Shown: positions 1-8,830, counted from the stretch's first letter. The stretch: 62,022 bases of DNA from Bacteroidales bacterium (GCA_017962545.1 JAGCVD010000015.1:1-62022), one strand, 5' to 3'. Notes: generated by a model from the letters alone, not told the origin. A program made the numbers and translations.

Positions 1-458
1 TAGTCGGGCCAGTCCGTCCTCGAGCCAGAGGCCTGTATCATGGTGTCGAGGTAGTAGAGATAGTAATAGTCTGTGGCCAGCGGCATGGTGACGAGACAGG
101 CGAAGGCGGTGTCGCCAAGCTTTTTAATATCGTGAGCATCGCTGCCTGTAAAACTTCCATGGATAACCTTGTGCCATACCAGGTTGCCCTCGGGCGAAAC
201 TTTGGCAATCAGGACATCGCCATTATCCTGGCGGTGGCCGTGCGGGACGATGGGCAGCAGGCGGCTGCCGTTCTCCCAGCAGGTGTTGAAGTTGATGGAG
301 CCCAGGATGTAGAGGTTGCCCACACTGTCGACCACCGAGCCCACAATGTTCACATTCTCCCCAGGGGCATAGCCGCGGACCCACTCGAAACGCTGCGCCT
401 CGGACGGCACAGCCCAAAACAACAACACAAAGGCAATGAGCAAAGATTTGTTTTTCAT
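1..458 (-). CDS. Secreted propeller-like protein, N-terminal part (cut by window edge)
   Basis: The reading frame starts at ATG 458 and runs off the left edge, giving about 152 residues. It opens with a signal peptide (MKNKSLLIAFVLLLFW type core, then a PSEAQ cleavage-like site). The mature part has spaced motifs, VVDSVGNLYILGS and DVLIAKVSPEGNLVWHKV, which resemble SBBP-type beta-propeller repeats common in exported Bacteroidota proteins. The C-terminus lies outside, so a type IX sorting domain cannot be checked. A good promoter lies 50 bases upstream. Its function and substrate are unknown; export is the only well supported property. Confidence 0.75.
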   Translation of the reverse strand, partial: MKNKSLLIAFVLLFWAVPSEAQRFEWVRGYAPGENVNIVGSVVDSVGNLYILGSINFNTCWENGSRLLPIVPHGHRQDNGDVLIAKVSPEGNLVWHKVIHGSFTGSDAHDIKKLGDTAFACLVTMPLATDYYYLYYLDTMIQASGSRTDWPD

Positions 459-506
459 ACTCTTATACGTAATTTGGTCACAAAAAACACTTTTGTTCCG
501 TCACTG

Positions 507-537
507 CAAAAGTACGAAAAAGATTTCACTTTTCCAA
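507..537 (-). promoter_or_regulatory. Bacteroidota-type promoter for the secreted protein at 1-458
   Basis: On the minus strand, TACTTTTG (514..507) matches TAnnTTTG and TTG (537..535) lies 20 bases upstream. Transcription should start near 500, leaving an untranslated leader of about 40 bases. Confidence 0.6.
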
Positions 538-636
538 AAAAAACATTTGTTCCCCCAATTCTGTAAAAAGTAACCGTAATGCCATCAAGTATTCTGGGAC
601 TGAAACTATATTGCGGGCCGCCGGCGCCATAAAAAA

Positions 637-666
637 TTGCGGTATCAGTTTTTTTTCGTAATTTTG
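637..666 (+). promoter_or_regulatory. Bacteroidota-type promoter for argS
   Basis: TTG at 637-639 and TAATTTTG at 659-666 are separated by 19 bases, matching the -33/-7 consensus of the phylum. The expected start near 671 leaves a short leader before the ATG at 688. It also shows that translation cannot begin at the in-frame TTG at 637. Confidence 0.65.
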
Positions 667-687
667 CAGACAGAAAAACTCTGCTAT

Positions 688-2475
688 ATGAATATTGTAA
701 CTTCTCTTACACAGGCTATTAGCCAGGCTCTGCTGGCGCTGTACGGCATCGAGGCCGACGATAAATCGATTGTGCTGCAGGACACCCGCAAGGATTTCAA
801 GGGCGACTATACGCTGGTGGTGTTCCCCTATGTGAAACAGGCCCGCAAGGCTCCCGAGGCTGTGGCTCAGGAGATTGGCAGCCATGTGAAAGAGCATCTC
901 CCGCTCGTCAGCGGTTTCAACGTCATCAAGGGCTTCCTGAACTTCGAGGTGGCCGACAGCTATTGGCTGAAGTTTGTGGCCGAAAAGGGCAACGACACCG
1001 CTTTTGGCCTGCGTCAGGCCGACGTTACATCGGCTCCAGTAGTGGTTGAATACAGTAGTCCTAACACTAACAAGCCGTTGCATTTAGGTCATATCAGAAA
1101 CAACCTCCTCGGGTGGTCGGTGAGCCAGCTGCTGGCGGCCGCCGGCGCCAACGTGAAGAAGGTGAACCTCGTCAACGACCGAGGCATCCATATCTGCAAG
1201 AGTATGCTGGCATGGATGCGCTACGGTGGCGGCGAGACACCTGAGAGCAGCGGCATGAAGGGCGACCATCTGGTGGGCAAATACTATGTGGAGTTCGACA
1301 AACACTACAAGGAAGAGGTTAAACAGCTGATGGAGAGTGGGGTAGAGGAGGAGCAGGCCAAAAAGGAGGCCCCCTTGATGGTCGAGGCCCAGAGTATGTT
1401 GAAGCGTTGGGAAGAGGGCGACAAGGAGGTGCGTGCGCTGTGGGAGAAGATGAACGGATGGGTGTATGCCGGCTTTGACGAGACCTACCACCGTCTGGGC
1501 GTGGGCTTCGACAAGGTGTACTATGAGAGTCAGACCTATCTGCTCGGCAAGGAGCTCGTCAACAAGGGCTTGGATATGGGTGTGTTGTTCCGCAAGGAGG
1601 ACGGCTCGGTGTGGTGCGACCTGACGGGCGACGGCCTGGATCAGAAGTTGCTGCTGCGCCGCGACGGCACCAGCGTCTATATGACGCAGGACCTGGGCAC
1701 CGCCTTGTTGCGCCACAACGATTTCGGCGCCGAGAGGCTCATCTACGTGGTCGGCAACGAACAAGACTATCACTTTAAGGTACTGAAGTTAATACTCGGA
1801 AAACTAGGCTTTTCGTGGGCCGACAAAGTGTACCACCTCAGCTACGGTATGGTGGAGCTGCCCAACGGCAAGATGAAGTCGAGGGAAGGCACCGTGGTGG
1901 ACGCCGACGACCTGATCGACGAGATGGAGCAGACGGCCGCCGATATGAGCCGTGAGCACGGCAAGAACGACGAGCTTACGGAAGAGGAGCAGCGCCATCT
2001 GCACCACATCCTGGCGCTCGGAGCCCTCAAATACTTCATCCTCAAGGTCGACCCGACGAAGAATATGCTCTTCAACCCGGCCGAAAGCATCGACTTCAAC
2101 GGCAACACAGGTCCTTTCATACAATATACGCACGCGCGTATCCGTAGTATTGTCCGCAAGGCTGCAGAGAGTTCGGAGGTCGGAGCTTGGAGCTCGGAGT
2201 TGGAGATGAATGAGAAAGAACGCGCTGTGGTGAAGATTTTGCATGCGCTGCCGGAGAGCATCGCGGCTGCCGCCGCCGTCTTCAGCCCGGCCATGGTGGC
2301 CAACTATGCCTACGAGCTGGCCAAGGCTTTCAACAGTTTCTACCAGGACACGCCGATACTGCGCGAGGAGAACGCCCAGGTGCGCGCTTTCCGCGTCAGC
2401 CTCTGCGCCATGGTGGCCAACGCATTGAAAAACACGATGAATATTCTCGGCATAGAAGTGCCGGAACGAATGTAA
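688..2475 (+). CDS. argS: Arginyl-tRNA synthetase
   Basis: Class I aminoacyl-tRNA synthetase that charges tRNA-Arg; 595 residues, normal for the family. The N-terminal add-1 domain is followed by the HIGH motif as HLGH (about residues 132-135, after SSPNTNKP), the KMSKS loop as KMKS (about 395-398), and a DALR-type anticodon domain ending in NTMNILGIEVPERM. The ATG at 688 is used because the promoter overlaps the upstream in-frame TTG. Residues about 494-507 (SSEVGAWSSELEMN) are low complexity and are encoded by a 7-base tandem array, which looks like an insertion into an otherwise conserved helical region. A thioesterase gene starts one base after the stop codon, so the two are co-transcribed. 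Confidence 0.97.
   Translation: MNIVTSLTQAISQALLALYGIEADDKSIVLQDTRKDFKGDYTLVVFPYVKQARKAPEAVAQEIGSHVKEHLPLVSGFNVIKGFLNFEVADSYWLKFVAEKGNDTAFGLRQADVTSAPVVVEYSSPNTNKPLHLGHIRNNLLGWSVSQLLAAAGANVKKVNLVNDRGIHICKSMLAWMRYGGGETPESSGMKGDHLVGKYYVEFDKHYKEEVKQLMESGVEEEQAKKEAPLMVEAQSMLKRWEEGDKEVRALWEKMNGWVYAGFDETYHRLGVGFDKVYYESQTYLLGKELVNKGLDMGVLFRKEDGSVWCDLTGDGLDQKLLLRRDGTSVYMTQDLGTALLRHNDFGAERLIYVVGNEQDYHFKVLKLILGKLGFSWADKVYHLSYGMVELPNGKMKSREGTVVDADDLIDEMEQTAADMSREHGKNDELTEEEQRHLHHILALGALKYFILKVDPTKNMLFNPAESIDFNGNTGPFIQYTHARIRSIVRKAAESSEVGAWSSELEMNEKERAVVKILHALPESIAAAAAVFSPAMVANYAYELAKAFNSFYQDTPILREENAQVRAFRVSLCAMVANALKNTMNILGIEVPERM
2173..2200 (+). repeat. Heptamer array inside argS (4 units)
   Basis: Four tandem 7-base units, TCGGAGG, TCGGAGC, TTGGAGC and TCGGAGT, followed by a partial TGGAG. 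The unit has no stop codon in any reading frame on this strand. It encodes a low-complexity segment in the synthetase. Confidence 0.75.
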
Positions 2476-2476
2476 A

Positions 2477-3205
2477 ATGATTTTTTCGCAACATATTGAG
2501 GTTCCGTCGTACCTGTGTGACATCGACGACCGGCTGCACACATGGGCGGCGGTGCGCGTGTGCCAAGAAGTGACTGAACACCACGGAAATATCACCGGCA
2601 TAGGCTTCGACAAACTGCTGGAGCAGAACCACGCCTGGGTCATCACACGTGCGTTATACAATATATATAAGCTGCCGAACGCTTATGAGGAGATTGACCT
2701 AAGCACTTGGTCGAGAGGCAACAACGGACTTATCGCGATGCGTGACTACCGCATGCTGTCGGCCACGGGCGAAGAGCTGCTGACGGGAACGTCGTATTGG
2801 GCCATGATTGATATGTCGTCGCGGCGTGTGGTGCGGCTGAACGACGTGATTGCGCATTACGAAGATCACGACATGCTGGCCACGGAACATGCGACGCTGG
2901 ACAAAATCAAGCTGCCTGAGATGTCAGGCGACACGCCGGCATTGCAGACGCCAGCCACATTTGCCATGTTGGACCACACGCGGCATGTGAACAACTCGGA
3001 ATACATCAAGCTGATATTCGACGTGCTGCACGGCGTAGGATTCGACACGCACAAGCCGTTCACGCTGGAGCTGAATTTCCAGTTGGAGACGCGCTTTGGC
3101 GAATTGCTGACGATACATCATCGTCAGACAGACGGCGTGCATTATCTACAGATTATCAACCCGCGGGCGCTCAGTGTGGCCGCCAGGATTTCGCCATTGG
3201 CATAA
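2477..3205 (+). CDS. Acyl-ACP thioesterase
   Basis: 242 residues. It resembles the plant FatA/FatB-type acyl-[acyl-carrier-protein] hydrolases found in Bacteroidota, which release fatty acids from ACP. It has the double hot-dog layout: an N-terminal half with TWAAVRVCQEVTEHHG and ARALYN-like core strands, and a C-terminal half with the family signature HTRHVNNSEYIKL, whose Asn and His match the catalytic NxH motif. It starts one base after argS and is followed by a strong bidirectional terminator, so argS and this gene form a two-gene operon. Chain-length preference cannot be read from the sequence. Confidence 0.9.
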   Translation: MIFSQHIEVPSYLCDIDDRLHTWAAVRVCQEVTEHHGNITGIGFDKLLEQNHAWVITRALYNIYKLPNAYEEIDLSTWSRGNNGLIAMRDYRMLSATGEELLTGTSYWAMIDMSSRRVVRLNDVIAHYEDHDMLATEHATLDKIKLPEMSGDTPALQTPATFAMLDHTRHVNNSEYIKLIFDVLHGVGFDTHKPFTLELNFQLETRFGELLTIHHRQTDGVHYLQIINPRALSVAARISPLA

Positions 3206-3207
3206 CC

Positions 3208-3242
3208 ATCAAAACAGGCCGTTTACAGCGGCTTGTTTTGAT
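3208..3242. terminator. Bidirectional intrinsic terminator between thioesterase and CYTH genes
   Basis: Two 14-base arms (3208-3221 and 3229-3242) with one mismatch surround the loop TTTACAG. The outer ends are A-rich and T-rich (ATCAAAAC / GTTTTGAT), so the hairpin can end transcription from both converging operons. Confidence 0.75.
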
Positions 3243-3295
3243 CCCTCTTTTGTCATTAATACCGTGATTATGTTAAATAGAAATTATAGAAGTAT

Positions 3296-3320
3296 ACCCC
3301 GCCATTGGTATGCACGGGGT
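3296..3320 (-). terminator. Weak hairpin after the CYTH gene
   Basis: ACCCCG (3296-3301) and CGGGGT (3315-3320) can pair, just downstream of the CYTH stop codon on the minus strand. There is no T tract, so it may only assist the stronger hairpin further on. Confidence 0.3.
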
Positions 3321-3326
3321 TACAAA

Positions 3327-3785
3327 TCAGTCGTTAAAGGCAAGGTAACTGTTGCGATAATGAGGATTTTGCGAGATGTCGGAACCGAACCATTGCGGCG
3401 ATTTGAAACTGTCGGCAGCTTCGGTTGACGGGAATTCGACCTCGACGATACGCAAGCCTTCGTGGTGGCCGTGAAAAACATCCAGCTCGGCCGTCAGGTT
3501 GTCCATGGGAATCTTGTAGCGTGTCTTGAGCACCATACGTCCGTCGCATTTTGATTTCAGCAGATTGTAGGTCTCCTCGCTGAGGCGGAACTCTTCTTCC
3601 CTGTTATGGATGGCCGTGGATTTGTTGGCAGTCACCTCTTTGACCGTCAGCCAAAAAGCGTCGCCCGCCCTGCGGATGCGCAAGGTGGGCGACGTGCACA
3701 GATAGCCTTGTTCCATCTCGACGTGCGGATAACTCTCAAGGTTGTCCGGCAGACGGTCGACCAGGAACTTACGCTCTATTTCCAT
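3327..3785 (-). CDS. CYTH domain protein (triphosphate tunnel metalloenzyme)
   Basis: 152 residues beginning with the diagnostic ExExK motif (MEIERKFLV), followed by basic/acidic strands such as TLRIRRAGDAFWLTVK and DVFHGHHEGLRIVEVEFPS that build the tunnel of the CYTH fold. Short bacterial members usually hydrolyse inorganic triphosphate or nucleoside triphosphates; the natural substrate here is not evident. The start codon overlaps the purC stop (TAATG), placing it last in the 6810-to-3327 operon. Confidence 0.88.
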   Translation of the reverse strand: MEIERKFLVDRLPDNLESYPHVEMEQGYLCTSPTLRIRRAGDAFWLTVKEVTANKSTAIHNREEEFRLSEETYNLLKSKCDGRMVLKTRYKIPMDNLTAELDVFHGHHEGLRIVEVEFPSTEAADSFKSPQWFGSDISQNPHYRNSYLAFND

Positions 3786-4732
3786 TAGAGTGTGGCCAAG
3801 TAGTTGGTGACATTCTTCTCGATACGGGCCGCCACGTCGGCGCAGTCGTCGGCTTTCTGGAAGCGCTCGCCGGTGATGTGCTCGTAGAGTTCAATGTAGC
3901 GGTCGCTGATGCTGCTGACGATGGCGTCGGTCATCTCGGGAACCTTTTGGCCCTCTTTGCCCTGGAAGCCGTTGTCCATCAGCCATTCGCGCACGAACTC
4001 TTTGCTGAGCTGGCGCTGGTGCTCCCCTTTGGCGAGACGTTCCTCGTAGCCCTCGGCATAGAAATAGCGGCTGCTGTCGGGTGTGTGGATCTCGTCGATG
4101 AGGTAAATCTTACCGTCGCGTTTGCCGAACTCGTACTTGGTGTCGACCAGTATGAGGCCTTTGGCGGCGGCCATCTCGGTGCCGCGTTGGAAGAGCTGCA
4201 GCGCATAGCGCTCCAGCTGGTCGTAGTCCTCCTTGCTGACGAGGCCTGTGCGGATAATCTCCTCGCGGCTGATATTCTCGTCGTGTCCCTCGTCAGCCTT
4301 GGTGGTGGGCGTCACGATGGGCGTGGGAAATTTCTGGTTTTCGACCATGCCTTCGGGCAGCGGCACGCCGCAGAGGGTTCGTGCGCCGGCCTTGTACTCG
4401 CGCCAGGCGCTGCCGGCGAGGTATCCGCGGACAATCATCTCCACACGGAAGCCTTCGCACTTGAGGCCCACGGTGACCATCGGGTCGGGTGTGGCGAGTT
4501 TCCAGTTGGGAAGGATGTCGGCTGTGGCGTCGAGGAACTTGGCGGCAATCTGGTTCAGCACCTGTCCCTTGTAAGGGATGCCCTTGGGCAGCACCACGTC
4601 GAAAGCCGAGATGCGGTCGCTGACGACCATAGCCATGTAGCGGTCGTCGATGTTGTAGACGTCGCGCACCTTGCCGACGTACAGACTCTTCTGTTTCGGA
4701 AAATTGAAGTTTGTTTTAACGATAGCGTCCAT
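3785..4732 (-). CDS. purC: Phosphoribosylaminoimidazole-succinocarboxamide synthase
   Basis: SAICAR synthetase, the ATP-dependent step joining aspartate to CAIR in purine synthesis. 315 residues, the longer form typical of Bacteroidota and fungi rather than the roughly 240-residue E. coli form. Visible motifs: GKVRDVY near residue 20, [19 protein letters not shown] near 40-58, the [11 protein letters not shown] region near 100, and DTKYEFG and [12 protein letters not shown] in the second half. It starts one base downstream of rsmD and its stop overlaps the CYTH start, so translation is probably coupled. Confidence 0.97.
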   Translation of the reverse strand: MDAIVKTNFNFPKQKSLYVGKVRDVYNIDDRYMAMVVSDRISAFDVVLPKGIPYKGQVLNQIAAKFLDATADILPNWKLATPDPMVTVGLKCEGFRVEMIVRGYLAGSAWREYKAGARTLCGVPLPEGMVENQKFPTPIVTPTTKADEGHDENISREEIIRTGLVSKEDYDQLERYALQLFQRGTEMAAAKGLILVDTKYEFGKRDGKIYLIDEIHTPDSSRYFYAEGYEERLAKGEHQRQLSKEFVREWLMDNGFQGKEGQKVPEMTDAIVSSISDRYIELYEHITGERFQKADDCADVAARIEKNVTNYLATL

Positions 4733-4733
4733 A

Positions 4734-5279
4734 TTATTCGTCTAATTTATTTGCAAAAAAGGTGAAGTTGACTTTTCCATAGGCTCTGTGCTGCCAGAAA
4801 TGAGGGTGCTCCTCGAAACTATACTCGCGAGGATGCTCGAGGATGAAGATGCCGTCGTCGGTAAGCACTCCCCTATCGAACACCAGGTCGGGCAGCGTGG
4901 GCAGTCCCTCGAGGGCGTAGGGCGGGTCGGCGAAGACGATGTCGAAGCGACGGTTGGCCCGTTTGAGAAGGTCGAAGACATCGGCGCGAACCACATGCAG
5001 GTTGGTGACAGAGAGGTGGGTGGCGCAGCGCTTGATGAAGTCGGTACACTGGGCATTGATGTCGATGGATGTCACCTCACGGGCTCCGCGCGAGACGAAC
5101 TCGAGCGACACGGCACCGGTGCCGGCGAAGAGGTCCATCACCGAGCAGTCCTCATAATCCACATAGTTGTTGAGGATGTTGAACAGGCTCTCGCGCGCCA
5201 TATCGGTTGTGGGGCGTACAGGCAGGTTCTGAGGAGGCTCCAGCCGGCGGCCTCGCAATGATCCGGCGATGATACGCAT
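4734..5279 (-). CDS. rsmD: 16S rRNA guanine-966 N2-methyltransferase
   Basis: 181 residues. The opening [13 protein letters not shown] and the block [16 protein letters not shown] are hallmarks of RsmD, which methylates G966 of 16S rRNA in the 30S head using S-adenosylmethionine. The SAM-binding loop is [12 protein letters not shown] and the catalytic motif is DPPY (in [11 protein letters not shown]). It lies directly after a DUF3822 gene, an arrangement typical of Bacteroidota. Confidence 0.95.
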   Translation of the reverse strand: MRIIAGSLRGRRLEPPQNLPVRPTTDMARESLFNILNNYVDYEDCSVMDLFAGTGAVSLEFVSRGAREVTSIDINAQCTDFIKRCATHLSVTNLHVVRADVFDLLKRANRRFDIVFADPPYALEGLPTLPDLVFDRGVLTDDGIFILEHPREYSFEEHPHFWQHRAYGKVNFTFFANKLDE

Positions 5280-5286
5280 AGTGTCC

Positions 5287-6099
5287 TTACATCATTATCA
5301 ACGCGTGACGGTAAGCGTGCAGGGTTCTGAACTCGGGGTTCTTGTCGCGGCTGACGGTACCGTTGAAAAGCGTCGTGTTAGGGAAATAAGGTCGCAGACG
5401 GGCATAGCGGTCACGATCCACGTCGCCGCAGAGCAGCAGTTCGGCGCCGGCCTCCTCGAGGCCATAGGTCTTCATGACCTCCACGAGGTGATATACCGCC
5501 TCGTTGTCGTTGCCGAAGCGCAGCGTGTTGCCGTAGAGGTAACGTCCGTCGCGGAAGGCAGCCACATCCACCCTCCCCAGACGCCAGTGCGTCAGCATCA
5601 CGGGACGGTCGCCGCACCATTGCGCCAGCTGGGCCATCTTGGCGTGCTGGTGCATCACGGCGACGCCGGGCATGGCCACCTTGAAGGCTGTCACCACCTG
5701 GTCGCTGGCGGCGAAGACAGCCGTAGACTTCAGCGTCTCGCTGTGGCATGTCATCACCGTCTCGGGCGTGCTGCCCACCAGACGCAGGTACTGGCGGTTG
5801 GAAAGCGAGGTGTAGAGCTCGTCGGGTACCCATGTGCTCTCGTCGCTGAGCACGATGAGTTCCATCGAGGCGTAGCCCAGCGGACGTATGCCTGCCGAGG
5901 CGAAGAAGGCCTTGACGTCGGCCATCACACCGGTCATCGTGGCGGCATGAGTTCCCTCGGCCTCACCGAAGGCGAGCAGCTCACCGGCGGGCGTTACTTC
6001 GGTAAAAGAAAATCCATTGGCCCCAAGGCAAATGGATAATCTTTTTTTGCGCGAAGCAAGCTCGGTATCGGTGTTTATCAGAGTCTTGCAAGCGTACAT
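5287..6099 (-). CDS. DUF3822 family protein
   Basis: 270 residues. The sequence pattern (SICLGANGFSFTEV near the start, a middle VMTCHSETLKS block, then GNTLRFGNDNEAVYHLVEVM and ELLLCGDVDRDRYARLRPYFPNT) fits the DUF3822 family, which is confined to Bacteroidota and usually lies next to rsmD. An actin-like/ASKHA fold has been suggested for such proteins, but no biochemical role is established. There is no signal peptide. The gene ends 7 bases before rsmD. Confidence 0.75.
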   Translation of the reverse strand: MYACKTLINTDTELASRKKRLSICLGANGFSFTEVTPAGELLAFGEAEGTHAATMTGVMADVKAFFASAGIRPLGYASMELIVLSDESTWVPDELYTSLSNRQYLRLVGSTPETVMTCHSETLKSTAVFAASDQVVTAFKVAMPGVAVMHQHAKMAQLAQWCGDRPVMLTHWRLGRVDVAAFRDGRYLYGNTLRFGNDNEAVYHLVEVMKTYGLEEAGAELLLCGDVDRDRYARLRPYFPNTTLFNGTVSRDKNPEFRTLHAYRHALIMM

Positions 6100-6111
6100 G
6101 ACAGATTTGTA

Positions 6112-6810
6112 TTACTCGAAGTTACCGTCGGTAACGGCCTGGTTCAGGTCACCGACCTTCCAGCCGGCGTAGCGGCCCTTCACTTCGTTGATTTCGGCAA
6201 TCTTGTTCAGCACCGACTGGTGGTCCATGTCGCTCAGCAGCACCTCGAGAGGCACCTTGCACTCGAAAACAGGCACCATGAGGCCGCTCTTCTCAAGCAT
6301 GGCGGCTTTCAGTTCGAACTCGTTCTTCTCGCCCTTGGGATAGGGAACGTAGCGCAGGTTCAGAATCTCTTCGTCGGTGAGCTGGTGGGTGTAACCGTTG
6401 GCGTCGATGATGGGCAGCTTGCCATCCTCGCGCAGTTTGGCGATGGGGTTGACGAACACCTCGACACGCGAGATGTAGCCTTTCTTTACGCCCTCGAGTT
6501 CGGGAATCTCGTTGATGTCGACGTCGGCGGGAATCTTGTCATAGTTGATGACCTTGCTGACCACCTTCATGCTGTCCTCGTTCATCAGGCGGTTGAACAG
6601 CGTGTCGAAGCTGCCGCAGTAACGGCCGTAGGTTAACTTGTAGGCATCCTCAAGGGTGCGGATGGATTTGAGCTTCTCGGCGCAGGCGTCGCGGCGTTTG
6701 GTGTACTCGTTGTCGAAGCGCATGGGCTTCTGGATGCTGTTGTACAGTAGCACGGCGAGGCCCACGATTACGAGACCCAGCACAATCTGAATGATAGTTC
6801 TACCTTTCAT
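6112..6810 (-). CDS. Membrane-anchored protein of unknown function
   Basis: 232 residues. One N-terminal membrane helix (IIQIVLGLVIVGLAVLLYNSI, residues about 5-25) follows a single short cytoplasmic end, and the rest is predicted periplasmic. The juxtamembrane part (KRRDACAEKLKSIRTLEDAYKLTYGRY) resembles the helix of type IV pilin-like proteins in layout, but there is no prepilin cleavage motif. No enzyme motif is visible. It is first in the operon with DUF3822, rsmD, purC and the CYTH gene, and has its own promoter element. I do not recognise a named family beyond Bacteroidales conservation. Confidence 0.7.
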   Translation of the reverse strand: MKGRTIIQIVLGLVIVGLAVLLYNSIQKPMRFDNEYTKRRDACAEKLKSIRTLEDAYKLTYGRYCGSFDTLFNRLMNEDSMKVVSKVINYDKIPADVDINEIPELEGVKKGYISRVEVFVNPIAKLREDGKLPIIDANGYTHQLTDEEILNLRYVPYPKGEKNEFELKAAMLEKSGLMVPVFECKVPLEVLLSDMDHQSVLNKIAEINEVKGRYAGWKVGDLNQAVTDGNFE

Positions 6811-6906
6811 TGTTATTGTATTTTTCAGTTTATTTTCTTCTATCTATTTGTTTGTCAGTGTATGTAAAAGAGAACATCCTTTGCCCCCTCTTCATACAAC
6901 CGACTG

Positions 6907-6914
6907 CAAAAATA
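6907..6914 (-). promoter_or_regulatory. -7 element for the 6810-to-3327 operon
   Basis: TATTTTTG on the minus strand matches TAnnTTTG. The start is expected near 6901, giving a leader of about 90 bases. I see no clear TTG at -33. Confidence 0.45.
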
Positions 6915-6961
6915 CGCAAAAAAATTGAATTGGACAGCACATTGGAAGAAAAAAATATGGG

Positions 6962-8377
6962 TTAATCTTGTTCTCGGTGGCGGATGTCCACTATTACTGA
7001 GGGGTAAGTGCTTCTAATCCAACTGGCAAGGCGTTCGGCGCAATAAACGGAGCGGTGCTGCCCACCGGTGCAGCCGAAGGCTACGCTGAGGTGGGTGAAG
7101 TGTCTTTCCAGGTATTTGTCGATACTCTGTGCCACGATGGCTTCGGCGTGGGAAAGGAAGAGGTCGACGGGGGGCTTTTTCTGCAGGAACTCGACGACGG
7201 GACGGTCCTTCCCGGTGTAGCACTGGAACTCGGGATAGCGTCCTGGGTTGGGCAGCGCGCGGCAGTCGAAGATATGGCCGCCGCCATTGCCCGAGGTGTC
7301 TTCCGGAAGGCCTCGCTTATAGCTGAAGCTCGTCACGGTGACCGTAAGGGTGTCGGCGTCGGAGGATGCCGGATGGAGGACGGAGTTGGTGGTCAGCTGG
7401 CGTATGACGCGGTTCAGTTCAGGCAGGGAGACAGCGAGTGGATGCTCTTCGGCCAAACGACGCAGGTTGGCAAGTGCCAGAGGTATACTCTCGAGAAAAT
7501 AGGGCTTGCGTTCATAGAGGCCGCGGTAGCCGTAGGCGCCGAGGGTCTGCAGGATGCGTGCCAGAAGGTAAGCCCAGAAGAGGTCGAGCCAACGGCGGCG
7601 TTCCTCGCCACGGATACCCCGCACATCGAGGTAGCGCTTCAGCAGTTCGACACGATACACCTCGGGTATGTCGCTTTTGGCACTGTAGAGCAGCGACGCC
7701 ACATCGTACTGCGCAGCACCCCGACGGCCTCCCTGGTAGTCGATGTAGTAGAGCATCGGCTGTGAGTCGACCAACATGATATTGCGTCCTTGGAAGTCAC
7801 GGTAGAGGAAGTAGTTGCAGTCGGCAGAGAGAAGATGGTTGGTGAGTGTATCGAAGTCGTTCTCCAACAGTTCTTCGTCGAAGTCGATATGATTGAGCCT
7901 GAGGAAGAAATATTTGAAATAGTTGAGATCCCAATGTATGGAGCGGCTGTCGAAGGCGGGATGCGGATAGGCCACGCTGAAGTCCATATCGGCGCCCGCC
8001 GTCTGCAGCGCCGCCAAGTCGGCGAGAACCTTACGGTAGAGGTCGAGCATCTCGGCGTCGAATCCCCCACCCTGCCGTTTCTTCTCGTACAACAGACCAT
8101 AGAGTGTCTGGTCGCCGAGGTCCTGCTGCAGGTAATGCTGCCTGTCGTTGGCGACGAGATACAGTTCGGGCACGGGCATCCCTTTGGTACGGAAATGGCG
8201 TGTGTAGGCGAAGAAGGCCTCATTCTCACGCACCTCCGTCGCCACAGTGCCTATGCAGCGCCGTGTATTCCCCGAGAGACGATAGTAGCGGCGGTTGGAG
8301 CCGTTGGCACCGAGGGCAAGACAATCGGTACAGGGCTCCCCGGCCCATTGGGCGAAGAGCTGTCTGAGTTGCTCCAT
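6962..8377 (-). CDS. AmgK-like sugar kinase fused to a RapZ C-terminal domain
   Basis: 471 residues from ATG 8377, which lies 7 bases after the bactofilin stop. Residues about 1-310 form an aminoglycoside-phosphotransferase-fold kinase with the catalytic loop YRDFQGRNIML and the metal motif IDYQGGRRG, closest in style to AmgK-type anomeric amino-sugar kinases. Residues about 355-471 match the C-terminal domain of RapZ: SYKRGLPED, DCRALPNPGR and the phosphate-binding GCTGGQHRS. In enterobacteria that domain binds glucosamine-6-phosphate and small RNA; here RapZ's own N-terminal Walker ATPase is replaced by the kinase. A role in cell-wall amino-sugar recycling or sensing is an inference. Confidence 0.85.
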   Translation of the reverse strand: MEQLRQLFAQWAGEPCTDCLALGANGSNRRYYRLSGNTRRCIGTVATEVRENEAFFAYTRHFRTKGMPVPELYLVANDRQHYLQQDLGDQTLYGLLYEKKRQGGGFDAEMLDLYRKVLADLAALQTAGADMDFSVAYPHPAFDSRSIHWDLNYFKYFFLRLNHIDFDEELLENDFDTLTNHLLSADCNYFLYRDFQGRNIMLVDSQPMLYYIDYQGGRRGAAQYDVASLLYSAKSDIPEVYRVELLKRYLDVRGIRGEERRRWLDLFWAYLLARILQTLGAYGYRGLYERKPYFLESIPLALANLRRLAEEHPLAVSLPELNRVIRQLTTNSVLHPASSDADTLTVTVTSFSYKRGLPEDTSGNGGGHIFDCRALPNPGRYPEFQCYTGKDRPVVEFLQKKPPVDLFLSHAEAIVAQSIDKYLERHFTHLSVAFGCTGGQHRSVYCAERLASWIRSTYPSVIVDIRHREQD

Positions 8378-8384
8378 GGAGAGA

Positions 8385-8792
8385 TTAATCCTCGTTCTGA
8401 GCCTGAGCCTGTTCCTCGGTGGCTGCCTGCTCCTCGCGCTGGGCACGCACCTCGTCGATCATGCGGCATTTGCCGCTGAAGGTGGCACCGGGTTCGATGG
8501 AGAGCTTGTTGATGAGGATATCACCACGCACACGGGCGCTGGCATGCAGCGAGAGCAGTTCCTTGACGGAAAGGTTGCCGTTGACGGTGCCGATGACGTT
8601 GGCATTCTGGCAGAGAACGTTGCCGTTGACGACGCCGCTGTCGCCGACGACGAGCTTGCCGTTGAGTTGGATGTTGCCTTCCAGTTTGCCGTCGAGACGG
8701 AAGTCGCCGCTGGCGACGATATCACCCTTGATGACGGTGCCGTCGGTGATGATGTTGATGGGGCTGTTTTCGATTTCCATTGTTTTTGCCAT
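8385..8792 (-). CDS. Bactofilin (polymer-forming cytoskeletal protein)
   Basis: 135 residues with a central right-handed beta-helix core made of short hydrophobic/glycine repeats (GDIVASGDFRLDGKLEGNIQ, VGDSGVVNGNV, GTVNGNLSV, SARVRGDILI), flanked by a short N-terminus and a charged C-terminal tail rich in Glu and Gln. Bactofilins polymerise without nucleotide and organise cell-envelope or morphology factors. It lies between porW and the kinase/RapZ fusion in the same direction, so it is probably co-transcribed with both. Confidence 0.92.
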   Translation of the reverse strand: MAKTMEIENSPINIITDGTVIKGDIVASGDFRLDGKLEGNIQLNGKLVVGDSGVVNGNVLCQNANVIGTVNGNLSVKELLSLHASARVRGDILINKLSIEPGATFSGKCRMIDEVRAQREEQAATEEQAQAQNED

Positions 8793-8830
8793 AATAATAA
8801 ATATATTGTTTTAATTGTTTTTTACACTCG

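Noticed and set aside
637-687. An upstream in-frame TTG start for argS
   Set aside because: It overlaps the promoter -33/-7 elements and adds residues not typical of ArgS; ATG at 688 fits.
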